NCBI GenBank assembly: GCA_023055425.1
Contig: JALGPY010000001.1
Location: 139,959,368-140,023,367, forward strand
From: Linanthus parryae
Taxonomy: Eukaryota; Streptophyta; Magnoliopsida; Ericales; Polemoniaceae
Direction of reading: 5' to 3'
DNA length: 64,000 nucleotides
The position numbers and the translations under genes were made by a program. Positions 1 through 10,972 of this stretch are shown one piece after another (positions within the stretch are counted from its first letter, which is position 1; each line of letters starts with the position of its first letter). The notes beneath the pieces are model-generated. The model worked only from the letters and a program-made list of their open reading frames with translations. It did no database searches and had not been told where the DNA came from.

Positions 1-434
1 TCAAGCAAAATACAATAGGCATGTTCTAGAAGAGCCTAGTAGACAAATTTAAAACTCCGCTTGCACCATGGTATAAAATCTCCTGATATAAACATAGCTA
101 AGAAGATCAGGTGGCTAATATAAAGTTTGGCGGCTGTATAATATTTGTGAGTATTGGAAACAAGCTAGTAAAAGTGATCTAGTGATCTATATCATGCCCA
201 CCACGTACAGAGTCTGCAAACGATGTCAGAAATATCAAACCAATTTAAACCATCAAGTTCTCTTCACAGAGAATTATCCGACAAAAAATATCCTTAAACC
301 TAGCTAGTCTCTCTTCAAACGAGTCAACAACAAAGGTAGCCCACTGTTCTCCGTTGGGACATTCCACAAAAACTATGATCCCGGAGAAACAAAACCATGC
401 CTCCCCTTAGAGCTAAGGAAGCCAGAGCTCCTTA
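1..434. other. Unassigned left edge, possible exon on minus strand
   Basis: No clear gene. On the minus strand a short open stretch (about 400 down to 245) reads as plausible protein (it includes EQWATFVVDSFEERLARF) and ends at a TAA. It lies just beyond a Stowaway-like element, in the direction of transcription of the ASI1-like gene. It could be a further exon of that gene or an unrelated remnant. I do not recognise the family, and the RRM region expected downstream in ASI1 proteins is not visible here. Confidence 0.25.
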
Positions 435-1158
435 CTCCCTCCGTCCCAGCCATTTCTTAATAAATCAAGGGGAGTTGCTTTATTTAAAACGTGGTGAAAA
501 ATCCGTAATACCCCTTCTCCTTCAAACAATTTTCCCTCTGTGTCCCTCTCTCTCTTCCTTTCTAATCTCTCTCAGATTGATCAACAACAACAACAACAAA
601 AACACCGACAACAACCACAACCAATCTGCCAAGGCCACGACCACCACCGCGCCCTCTTGCCGGAGATCCGGCATCGCCACCGCCACGAACGCCGCCTCTA
701 CCAGATCTGCAGCTTTGGTGGAGAGATAAGGGACGCCGCCTCAGGGAGGTGATTGAGGCAGCAAAAACAATGCCCGATCGATCTGTGTAGATTTGCCATG
801 AACGCCGCCTCTCGCCATATCTGAACCCTTAACAATCTGCCACCGCCGCACCTCACCATGGCCGCCTCTCGCCTTCGATTTGCAGAAGAGGAAGAGAGAC
901 AAAGAGATGGAGATCGTTCTCTGTGTAGAATGCTCTTGCCATGAACGCCGCCTCTCTCCTTCAATCTGCACCTCACATTCGATTTGCACCTCACCATGGC
1001 CACCTCTCGCCTTCGATTTGCAGAAGAGGACGAGAGACAAAGAGATGGAGATCGTTCTCCTTCTGTGTAGATATCCGGAAAGAACAGGGTTAGGAAAGAA
1101 GATGGTCGTTCTCCTTCTGCGTAGTTCTCCTTCTGTGGAGATCGTTTGCCTTCGAATC

Positions 1159-1193
<35 letters not shown>

Positions 1194-1515
1194 GCGCCTG
1201 AGATGAAGATAAGGAAGAAGATGAAAAGAAAATGGCGATGTTAGATCAATTAGGGTTAGGAAAGATGGGTGAAATCGGTTGTCAATTGTTTTAGTTGACT
1301 TTATTAGTGATAATCTAATCTGTTTTGGGCCTAACTAATTGGGATATTATGCTAATCCAATTTGATTAGGCCCAACTGAATGAGGTGGTGTATTTTTTGT
1401 TAGGGGTAAGATCGTATTTTGTGGTGTAGAAACTTTCCATTTTATGAAAGTTTTAAGGAATTGGTTGGGATGTCCCAAAAGGGAAATTTTAAAGAATTGG
1501 TTGGGACGGAGGGAG
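435..1515. mobile_element. Large Stowaway-like (Tc1/mariner-type) non-autonomous element
   Basis: The left end reads CTCCCTCCGTCCCA and the right end is its reverse complement, TGGGACGGAGGGAG. The inverted homology continues for about 25 bp. TA dinucleotides flank both ends (433-434 and 1516-1517), as expected for Stowaway elements. At 1081 bp it is long for a MITE. The interior is purine/pyrimidine biased, has a (CT)n run at about 1164-1190, and carries an internal direct repeat of about 75 bp (858-930 and 994-1070). No transposase is visible; the ORFs inside are low-complexity. Confidence 0.8.
858..1070. repeat. Two-copy internal direct repeat, period about 136 bp
   Basis: The stretch around 858-930 recurs at 994-1070 with a few substitutions and a small insertion. 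Both copies contain CGATTTGCAGAAGAGGA followed by an AGAGACAAAGAGATGG block. The duplication lies entirely inside the Stowaway-like element. Confidence 0.7.
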
Positions 1516-1663
1516 TATACCTTAGCAGCCTAACAAAAGAAACCAACGCTATCAATATGGTGCCAGTCATTCAAAACTCTAACAGTTAGAAGTTAGAGTA
1601 ATTTAGATCGGAGTAGACAACCAATTACCTCAACACTAACCAACTACGGGGGAAATGATAAAT

Positions 1664-3257
1664 TCAAGGGTGCATGTAGTTAGGTAAGATGATACCATGC
1701 CAGCGTAATTTAACCAATACAATTAAAAAGATACTTACATCCATTGGCTTTTGGCTGACTAAAGACATGCCACCTTCACTTGTTCCCTCAGCAGGAAAGT
1801 TTCTGGCCAATTCCTTGGGCGACTTAGCGTGATTAGTTTTAGTCGGCTTCTCATCAGTCTCCTCTCTAGATTCTTTCCTGTTCGGAAGATGACATGTAGA
1901 TGTCATTTTACCTTTGGACATTGGGTTCGCTGAGCCTATTGCGTCAACCTCTTGAAACCGAACTTTCTTAGATGGCCTATCTTCAGAATTAACATTTTTT
2001 GCGCATTTTAACTCGTTCTCTGTTCGCACAAAGCCCTTCACTTGTACAGTATTCACTTTCCTTTCAGATGTAGTTGGTGCCAAAATGCGCGCTCCATCCC
2101 TGTGATAAAATATAACAAGATTGCAATGAACACCAAGAATAAGAAAAGAGGATATCCAATCAATCTAATGTCGTTCACCGTCATTCATTAGAAAAATCAA
2201 GTAATCACCAGCATAACATCAGTAGTTAGTGGTCAGAAACATGTCTCTACGTCATACTCCGTTCAGGATGTCTACACATTAAATAGAGACCTTTTCTTAT
2301 TGCCAGAAAAGTAACAGGAACAATTTAGGCGTAGAAGCTAAAAGAAGTGACTCCCATTTCGTTTCCTTTCCTTAATCTGATATGCGTAACATAAGGGATT
2401 AACGTGAAACAAGCAGTTCACCCTGATTTTAGAAAAGGGAAGGCAGTTTCCAAGAGTGTCAAACTCTTCAAACAAGAAACGAGAAATAATGAATGAGCTC
2501 AAAAGAGATTCAGTGTGTGACCTTACAAACTGCCATGGATTCGCTAAGAGCGTCTAACATAAAAGAACTACCATAAGATATGGAATGGCAGGCGAAAGGA
2601 TGATAAGAGTCAAGAAGATAAACTTCAGTTTGAAGCAGGGACACATTGAAAAAATAGCCCAAATAGAAAGATACAAAAGAGTCAACATAGGAGGTGGACC
2701 TCACATCTTGGAAGAGATAAAAAAACATGCAAACTGCATTATACAGAGCGAAAACGGACAGATATTTAAGAAAACGGACAGATATTTACTTGGACAGATA
2801 TCCAAGTAATAAATATGCTGGTACAGATGTGGCTCATTTTAATACAAATATAAGCCCCTGGTGATATGTGTCTACTTAAGTAAGCTTGTAACATCTCACT
2901 GTTTTCATTTATCCTTAACTCTTCATCTCAAGAGTTAATACTGACATTCACATATACAGCTAACAATTAGTACCAGATAATGGAACCACCATCTACCAGT
3001 AAACTATAGTGATGTTTAACAAATTTGACAGAACCTCATAGCCAGACATAAGATTTTGGCCCGAAAATAACTGTGATTGATAAGACTCTATGAACTAAGT
3101 TATGCATAGTACTCGAACCAACTCTGTACCTGTTAGCTTCATCTCCGGAGAAATTTGGCCGTTTACCAGATTTTACAGGCATGTCAGCCGCATAAGCATT
3201 AGCACCAGAAGCATTTTTGTCTCCAGACCCAAGCGGTGCATCTTTCACATTTCCGAT
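1664..3257 (-). repeat. Distal copy of a tandem intragenic duplication in the ASI1-like gene
   Basis: This block is a near-copy of 3290-4870. It contains exon 6 (1739-2099, starting RDGARILAPTTSERK), the following intron and exon 5 (3130-3257, IGNVKDAPLGSG). Intron sequence is also similar, for example the ATTAATACTGACATTCACATA area, so this is a DNA-level duplication and not a retrocopy. The junction near 3257 joins intron sequence to the middle of the ancestral exon. Confidence 0.85.
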
Positions 3258-4170
3258 CTGACACCATGCCAACCAGAGTAAGATCTAATACCATGCCAGC
3301 GTAAATTAATCAATACAATCAAAAAATAAATACTTACATCCGTTGGCTTTTGGCTGACCCAAGACATGTCACCTTCACTTCTTCCCTCGGCAGGAAAGTT
3401 TCTGGCCAATTCCTTGGGCGACTTAGCGTGATTAGTTTTAGTCTGCTTCTCATCAGTCTCCTCTCTAGATTCTTTCCTGTTCGGAAGATGACATGTAGAT
3501 GTCATTTTACCTTTGGACATTGGGTTCGCTGAGCCTATTGCGTCAACCTCTTGAAACCGAACTTTCTTAGATGGCCTATCTTCAGAATTAACATTTTTTG
3601 CACATTTTAACTCGTTCTCTGTTCGCACAAAGCCCTTCGCTTGTACAGTATTCACTTTCCTTTCAGATGTAGTTGGTGCCAACATGCGTGCTCCATTCCT
3701 GTAAGGAAATATAACAAGAATGCAATGAACACCAAGAATAAGAAAAGAGGATATCCAATCAATCTAATGTCGTTCACCATCATTCGTTAGAAAAAATCAA
3801 GTAATCACCCGCATAACATCAGTAGTCAGTGGTCAGAAATGTCTCTACGTCATACTCCATTCAGGATGTCTACACATTAATAGAGACCACATTTTCTTAT
3901 TGCCAGAAAAGTAACAGGAACAATTTGGGAGTAGAAATGTGTTTCCATTCCCTAAACTGTAATATGGAACATAGGGAGTAACGTAACACACCAGGCAGTT
4001 TACACTGATTTTAGAAAAGGGAAGACAATTTCCGAGAGTATCGAACTCTTCAAACGAAAAATGATGAATGAACTGAAAACAGATTCAGTGTGTCACCTTA
4101 CAAACTGCCATGGATTGACTAATAGCGTCTAACACAAAAAAATAATAATAATAATAATAATAAAATAAAA

Positions 4171-4209
<39 letters not shown>

Positions 4210-6509
4210 AAAAAAAAAAAAAAAAAAAAAAAACATAAGATATGGAATGGCAGGCGAAAGGATGATAACAGTCAAGAAGGTAAACTTAGATTTCAAGCAG
4301 TGGAATGATGAAAGAAATAGCCGAAATAAAAGATACTACTAGGGATAAAAAAAACAACCAAACTGCATTATACAGAGCGAAAACGGACGGAGATTTATGA
4401 GGTTCCTTAAATGGTGTGCAGGTCCAAGCAATAAATATGTTGGTACAGATTTGGCTCATTTTAATAAAAATATAAACCCCTGGTGATATGTGTCTACTTA
4501 ATTAAGCTTGATAACATCTCACTGGTTTCATTTATCCTTAACTCTTCATCTCAAGAGATAATACTGACATTCACATATACAGTTAACAATTAGTACCAGA
4601 TAATGGAACCACCTTCTGCCAGTAAACTATAGTGATGTTTTACAAATTTGACAGCACCTCGTAACCAGATTTGAGATTTTGGCCCCAGATTGACTGATCC
4701 GTAAGACTATCAACTAAGTTATGCATAGTACTAAAACCAACTCTGTACCTGTTAGCTTCATCTCCCGAGACATTTGGTCGTTTACCAGATTTTACAGGCA
4801 TGTCAGCCGCATTAGCATTAGCACCAGAAACATTTTGTTCTCCGGACCCAAGTGGTGCATCTTTCACATTTCCTATAGCTGAACTTTCCACTGAAATTTT
4901 CCCTGCATCCTTACCAGAGTGGAGACTCGAACTACCGATAATGCTGTCACGCCCCTTATTGAATACATGCTTAACTGTCCAGTATTCATTCATAAAAGAA
5001 GAAAATCAGATCACAGAACTTCATGTGGAAACACAATGTATACTAAAGATTCGGGATACAAGACTAGAAAACCTTCAAGCCCGCCGACATGGTCATCCAT
5101 TTCATCTGATATTGTGCATTGTCCAACATCAAATGTACGGTAAAATAAGTAATGAGCCCCTTCGATATCTTCTTCCGAAGGTTGGGGGTTCCTGGGATCC
5201 CTTGAGATGCACACAACATTGCATTTTCCAGCAATAGCTCCCTGAGAAGGAAACAGAGTCACTCACAACAAACCGAAATTAACATAAAGTCAACCTTCAA
5301 AAAATTACCAAGACAAACGCATAAAATTATAATCCGGTATTTATGCTACGGTTGGACTTCTAGTATCTTTAAATTTTCCAACAACAGAGAACTATCCACC
5401 TATAGATAGCTACAATCCACCTATAGATAGCTACAATAAATTTTGCGTAAAGATAAGATTAATCTTATCTGCATTTGTAAAAGCATGTCTGCCGTAGTGC
5501 CCCAGAACATGTAGAATGATCTCAATTTCGTGATCGCTCTCAGCACCCTGCACTCACACAAACTTAACCCCGTCCTTCGAAATAATTAACCTCAACTAAA
5601 TAGTCTTCAGTGTCTGACTAATAGTCAGTCAAGGAATGAACTTGGTCCAGCTTATAATTTGAAATATCAACTCAACCAGCCTTTAGCCCAAATACTTGAA
5701 GTTGACTACATGGGTCATTTCCAGTTGTTTGTTACTATTATTATTTATTACTGAAGTTAACAATGTCACGTTTATTCAGTTGCACTCATATTTCCTTGAA
5801 CTCCACTTTTAACATTCACTAATCTCCAGTTGGATCAAATAATTTTACTAACAGGTGAGAGAGCATTGGAACTGTTACAGTAGATGATATTGGCGCACCA
5901 GCCCAAACTATTAACCTTGTCCAATGCCATTAAATCAATGTTCTTATTATATATTATTTCAAAATTTAAGCAAAAAGGGAACGTAGACAGACACGTATCA
6001 TCATACTACCAGAACCAATGAAACCATTAAAACTACTTAAACCATTAAATTGGCCATTAGACCATTGCCATAACACAGACGCACACACACAAAATAAAAT
6101 AAAACTCGACAAGAACACAATCTTAAAACCCTGATACTGCACAAAGAATTGAACTGACCAGAGGATTGACATTCGCCAAACCAACGCCTTCTCCAGCTGC
6201 GAGAAATACTTCATTCAGAAGTACTTTTCCATCTCCGAGCCAATTTGATATCTCTGCAGGGCGAAAAAACCAGTGAATCTTTACTTCCTTGAGGTTATCT
6301 GGAGCTGCCCATATCCTCACCAATTTGCCAATATAAGGCTCGGGTTCCCCTTTCTTGTACAAGTACACACAGTCATATAAGGAGTAGTCAATGCCATCAT
6401 ATGTAAAAGATTCATAAAACTGGACTCCCTTTTGCCCACCAACTCCTCTCTTCTTGCCCCACCTAAATGCAACACCATCAATTTCCTCTTGTTCGTCAAC
6501 CTGAGGCAT
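1739..6509 (-). CDS. ASI1: ASI1/IBM2-like BAH-domain anti-silencing protein, 5' six coding exons (3' part not found)
   Basis: Coding exons by GT-AG junctions and phase: 6509-6159 (ATG at 6509), 5241-5073, 4974-4749, 3698-3338, 3257-3130 and 2099-1739. All join in frame. Exons 1-3 form a BAH domain, with FRWGKKRGVGG, VQFYESFTYDG, YIGKLVRIW, WFFRPAEIS, LANVNPL, KCNVVCISRDPRNPQPS and FYRTFDVG as landmarks. This matches Arabidopsis ANTI-SILENCING 1 (ASI1/IBM2/SG1), which in that plant binds transposon-containing introns and promotes full-length transcripts. Later exons are lysine/serine-rich linker. Exons 3-4 are duplicated as exons 5-6. The C-terminal RRM of the family was not found, so the gene continues off the left edge, behind a Stowaway insertion, or is truncated. 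A 5'UTR exon (about 7450-7232) and a UTR intron (7231-6557) precede the ATG. Family assignment is from recalled homology. Confidence 0.75.
3290..4870 (-). repeat. Proximal copy of the tandem intragenic duplication
   Basis: This is the partner of 1664-3257. It holds the 3' half of exon 3, the intron and exon 4 (3338-3698, NGARMLAPTTSERK). Its intron has an expanded A/T microsatellite at about 4137-4233 that the other copy lacks. Apart from that, the copies differ mainly by point changes and small indels. Confidence 0.85.
4137..4233. repeat. (AAT)n/(AAAT)n/A-rich microsatellite
   Basis: AAT units are followed by AAAT units and then a run of A. It lies in the intron between exons 3 and 4 of the ASI1-like gene and is specific to the proximal duplicate. 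Confidence 0.9.
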
Positions 6510-7495
6510 CTCAGAATGCTTCTCAGGAATCAAATCTAATTAGACCGTACTGCAACCTGAAAAAATAACAAATTTCAAACAAAAGCACAATTCCTTTAAT
6601 AAACAGTTTACAGTCACGAAACATGACCCAGTGTGAACATTAGAAACAGGACTTCAATACAATCACAGGCTGCATCCTTTAAACCAATTACCAGATCATT
6701 TCCTACTACAAGTTATCAAAAGTCATATGTTATCGTTTAAGTTAAATTATTAAAGAAGTTCCAAAGGGTACGCTACGATCCACATACATTTAAATATGTT
6801 CATTCGCACTAAAATGAAACAAAGAAGCTGTGATATCTGTATACATCCTAACATTTTTACACACTCTGAAAGCATTATCCCTTGCTTTGTGTGATGCATT
6901 TCCTATTGCAGAAATAAAACCAAATATGATATCTCCTGACTCCTACCATTACAAAGCAAACATCCAACATATTATTGACCAATGAGGAAACATAATGAAA
7001 CGCCACATGCATGTTCATTTCAACTGAAGATCATAGGTCTAGGGTTCACTAAACACAACTCATTGAAAAAATCCGGCGATAAACAGCGCCTTACAATCGA
7101 AACCCTAAAACAATCCACGCGATTGTTCGAAAGATCATCGCTGATTCCTCGAATTACAAGTTCAGAACAGTCTAGATGTTTGAATCGAAAGCATAGTAGT
7201 AAACGTAACGCCTTAAAGAGTGTCGAGGTACCTGGTGTAAACCCTAGTCTGGCCGAAGTAGATGACCGCGACGACGCCGATCGACGGCGTTACGAGAGAA
7301 TAGGCGGCCGTCGGAGTAGGGGAACGGCGGTTCTGGCAACGATCGGTGCCGGCGGTGAATGGAAATGGCGTGATTGGAGCTGATTTTGGAGAGGTTTTGG
7401 TATCGCCAATTCGAGTCTGGAGAGATAAGAATGACGCTACAGAGGAGAGTGTGAAAATGGTGAAGCGTTGCGAATAGGCAAGTGTAACTTCTCGA
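6510..7495 (-). promoter_or_regulatory. 5' leader and putative promoter of the ASI1-like gene
   Basis: A leader exon (about 7450-7232) ends at CCAG|GTACC. A second leader exon starts after TTTTTTCAG at 6556 and leads into the ATG at 6509. Homology with the inverted copy at 10973-12065 covers both leader exons and the UTR intron, which supports these junctions. Upstream of the leader only about 360 bp separate it from a LINE fragment, and that gap holds a MITE, so the unique promoter is short. No TATA box was identified. Confidence 0.55.
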
Positions 7496-7578
7496 ATCTA
7501 GTTCATAGGCTTTTGACCCAAATCTTCATGGTCCACGTACAGTTGTGGCCCACTCAGACTTGATAGTGTTTACAAGTA

Positions 7579-7830
7579 TGTCCCAGCTCTTTCTTTTCAA
7601 TTTGACTTTTGTCACTATTCAGTGGGTCACTTTGACCCGGTGATTTGAATAGCAAACCGATGTACTTTTTTGATAATTTTTTCATGGTGTTGTAGATTAA
7701 AAGTTGCTCTATAATATGGTGAAAAAATTATCAAAAAAGCGTATTATTTTGCTATCCAAATCACCCGGTCAAAGTGACCCAGATACGAGTCAAAAAAGTC
7801 AGATGAGAAGAAATAGCTGGGACGGACTGG
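7579..7830. mobile_element. Foldback MITE (decayed Stowaway-like) in the left arm
   Basis: The two halves form almost a full-length hairpin. GGGTCACTTTGACCCGGTGATTTG on the left pairs with CAAATCACCCGGTCAAAGTGACCC on the right, and the outer ends are GTCCCAGC / GCTGGGAC. TA is present at both flanks (7577-7578, 7831-7832). The inverted arm at 10870-10973 aligns on both sides but lacks this insertion, giving an empty site. Confidence 0.75.
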
Positions 7831-7849
7831 TACTAAATTCCAAAAACTT

Positions 7850-7980
7850 ACGATAGGGCGGAGTCCATTACCTTCTTACTGGTATAGTTCTAACAAATAT
7901 ATAAATATAGATATTCCTAACTTTTTAGTGCAGCGCATTATAGGCTCTGTTACTACGGTGAATTTTAGCAATGTCATAAT
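7850..7980 (+). mobile_element. LINE reverse-transcriptase fragment (left)
   Basis: Short degenerate plus-strand fragment resembling the plant LINE RT stretch around the LILTNI...LVQLIM...SVTTV region. It is homologous, in inverted orientation, to 10682-10875, and so forms the inner end of the left arm. Confidence 0.6.
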
Positions 7981-7984
7981 CAGT

Positions 7985-10682
7985 CGTTGTACTCCTTATT
8001 TCTCTCCGAATTGAGGCATTCATCAAGGAGATCATCTAAGTCCTTATCTTTTTTGTTTTGCACGGAAGGATTATCAAATTTACTAAGGATAGCCTTTAGT
8101 GTAAATGTGTTTTCTGGGGTCGTTGACGTACTTCTTTATCATGGAGATATGAAAGACATTATGAACATTGCTCAATTCAGGTGGTAGCGCAATATGATAA
8201 GCTATTGGTCCAATGCGTTCTAATATCTCAAATGGTCCATTACTCCATCGTATCTTGGGCTCCGTTTCCCTTTCTTCCCAAATCGAACTACCCCTTTAGT
8301 TGGAGAAACTTTCATAAATACAAAGTCACCAACACTAAACTCTAATTCTCTCCTTTTATTGTCAATATAACTCTTTTGCCGACTATGGGCAACTTGAAGT
8401 TTATCTTGAATAATTCTAACCTTCTCTGTAATGATTTGAACAATCTCTGGCCCAAGTATCTGTCTTTCTCCAACTTTTGTCCAACATATAGGGGATCTAC
8501 ACTTTCGACCATACAATGCCTAAAATGGAGACATTATACTACTTGACTGAAAACTATTGTTATATCTGAACTCCACTAGAGGTATATGTTCTTCTCATCC
8601 TCCTTTGAATTCTAGGACACAAAATCAAAGTAGGTCTTCTAGGATCTGGATAACTCTCTCTGATTGGCCGCCTGTCTGTGGGTGAAAGGCGGTACTAAAA
8701 CGTAACTTGGTTCCCATGTCAGTTTGGAGGCTATCTCAAAATCTTAAGACAAATCGAGGGTCTTGATCAGAAATGATTGATACTGGAGTTCCATGAAGTC
8801 GTACAATTTCACGGATATATAAGATTGCTAACTTCTCTAAGGAATCAGTCGATTTTGTGGCTAAGAAGTGACTGGATTTGGTCAGTCTATCAACAATTAC
8901 CCAAATAGGTGAATTTTCTTTTGAAGACTTTGGTAATCCCATGACAAAGTCCATGGTGATATGTTCCCACTTCCATTATGGTATAGGGAGAGGTTGTAGC
9001 AAACCGGCAGGTCGTTGGTTTTCTGCTTTCACTTGCTAGCACAAAAGACACTTAGATACAAAGTCAGCTATGTCCATCTTACTTCCTTTGCACCAATACA
9101 GTTCCCGTATATCTCTATACATCTTCGTACAACCAGGGTGAACTACGAACTTGGAATCGTGTGCATGTTCCATTACGAGCTTCTTAATTTCTGGTGCACT
9201 TGGAACACAAAATTTGTCCTTTAAAATTGACCATGTTATCTTAAATATAGAAGGCAGAGACTTTACCACCGACCACATCATTAGAAATAGTACTCAACTC
9301 CAAATTATTCAATTGTGCCTTTTAAATTTCTTCTAAACGTGTAGGATTTACTACAAGCGCATAAACATGGCCAGTGTGCGGGATTACTTCTAATTCCAAT
9401 CTCTCGACTTCCATGTGTAGGGTGGCTTCACTTGTGATCAAAAAAGCTAAGTTAGACTTTCGGCTCAAGGCAACAGCTACAACATTCGCTTCACCTGGGT
9501 GATAACGAATAGTGATATCATAATCTTTCATCGCTTTAATCCATCTTATTTGTCTATTGTTCAAATCCTTCTGAGTAAATATATACTTAAAGCTCTTATG
9601 ATCCGTGTAAATCTCACAAGAAACTCCATATAAGTACTGACGCCATATCTTCAAGGTAAAGATCACAATCGCCAATTCTAAGTCATGTATGGCATAATTC
9701 ACGTCATAGGGTTTCAACTGCCTAGAGGCATAGGCAATTCCTTTTCTATCCTGCATAAGAACACAATCAAGCCCTTTCTTTGATGCATCACAGTATATCA
9801 TATAAGATCCAATCTCAGCTGGGAGAGATAAGATAGGAGCAGTTACCAATCTATTCTTCAACTCCTGAAAAATGTTTTCACAACCATCATTGCATTTAAA
9901 TGGTGATTTCTTTCCAGTCAAACGAGTGAGCGAAGAGGCTAATACTGAGAAGTCTTGCACAAATTTTCGATAGTAACTGGCCAAAACTAAGAAACTTCTA
10001 ATCTCTTTGACGTTGGTAGGTCTAGACCAATTAACAGTTGCCTCAATTTTCTACGGGTTTACTCCAATACCATCCTTTGAAACAACATGTCCAAGAAATG
10101 AAATTTGTGAGAGCCAAATTTCACACTTCTTCAGTTTTGCACAAAGCTTCCTATTTATCAAAGTATATAGTATATATTTCAAATGTTCGGCATGATCATC
10201 ATTGGTTCTAGAATAAATCTAGATATCATAAATAAATATGATTAAGAACTCATCAAGAAATGGTTTAAGCACATTATTAAATCCATGAAGATTGTTTGGG
10301 CATTGGTCAAACCAAATGGCATAATAAAGAATCTTAAATGTGACATTGTTAAGCTCTCGATAATCTATACATAGTCTCATGGTTCCATCTGTCTTCTTCG
10401 ATATTTCAAAAAGGACTGGTGCACCCCAAGGTGATGTATTGGGTCGAATGAATCACTTATCAACTAATTCTTGCAATTGTAGTTTCAATTCTTTCAACTA
10501 TGTTGGGGCCATACGGTATGGTACTTTAGAAATAGGTGCAGTTTCAGGAGCGACATCTATGGTAAACTTTATCTCTCTATCTGGTGGCAATTCCTTAATA
10601 TCATTAGGGAAGACATCAGAAAACTCTCGAAGTATGGGTATGTCTTCTAGTTTCACTTCCTCCTGTGATTGGTCAACTATAT
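7985..10682 (-). mobile_element. Ty3/gypsy retrotransposon pol remnant
   Basis: Domains run in gypsy order on the minus strand. RT is at 10682 to about 9985 ([24 protein letters not shown]). The end of RT and RNase H follow at 9984-9322 ([30 protein letters not shown]). The integrase zinc-binding region is at 9281-9036, its core at 8954-8736 ([21 protein letters not shown]) and its C-terminal part at 8516-8220 (MYGRKCRSPICW, VGDFVFMKVSP). Frames are broken repeatedly. No gag, protease or LTR is visible, so it is truncated at both ends. It fills exactly the spacer of the inverted duplication. Confidence 0.85.
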
Positions 10683-10875
10683 AGGCAAGATATCCTTGAC
10701 AACCCTATAGAGGATGTCTTTGATAAATACCTCTATTAGGAGATAAATAAAGAGTACAATACCGTAGTAAGTAGTAACACAATCCATAATGAGCTGCACT
10801 AACAAGTCAGAGATACCTATATTTGTTAGAATCATAGAAAGGTAATTCCACTCCACCGTATCGTAAACTTTAGTA
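10682..10875 (-). mobile_element. LINE reverse-transcriptase fragment (right)
   Basis: The minus strand reads KVYDTVEWNYLSMILTNIG, then DLLVQLIMDC and a decayed RGIYQRHPL, which matches the non-LTR RT core of plant L1-type elements. It is the inverted partner of 7850-7980. Confidence 0.7.
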
Positions 10876-10972
10876 ATATCAAGTTTCGAAGAAAAATACC
10901 TTGTTTAGCACTATCTGGTCTGAGCGGGACACAACTTTATCGGACCATGATAATGTGGGTCAAAATCCTATG

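Larger units (their letters stand above)
5876..7980 (-). repeat. Left arm of a large inverted duplication
   Basis: Read on the minus strand, this arm matches the plus strand of about 10682-12690. The match includes the LINE fragment at the inner end, the ASI1-like promoter, both leader exons, coding exon 1 and about 280 bp of intron 1. Shared landmarks are the block CCTATTCGCAACGCTTC, the ATG context TCTGAGATGCCTC, and the stretch ending AATAATATATAATAAGAACATTGATT. It differs from the right arm by carrying a MITE at 7579-7830. Confidence 0.85.

Noticed and set aside
698..1206. Overlapping ORFs on both strands with Arg-Glu and Ser-Leu repeats
   Set aside because: They are translations of CT-rich microsatellite and duplicated sequence inside a Stowaway-like element; no family resemblance.
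7985..10682. Possible endogenous pararetrovirus because of RT-RNase H
   Set aside because: An integrase domain follows RNase H in Ty3/gypsy order and no movement or coat protein is seen, so it is an LTR retrotransposon remnant.
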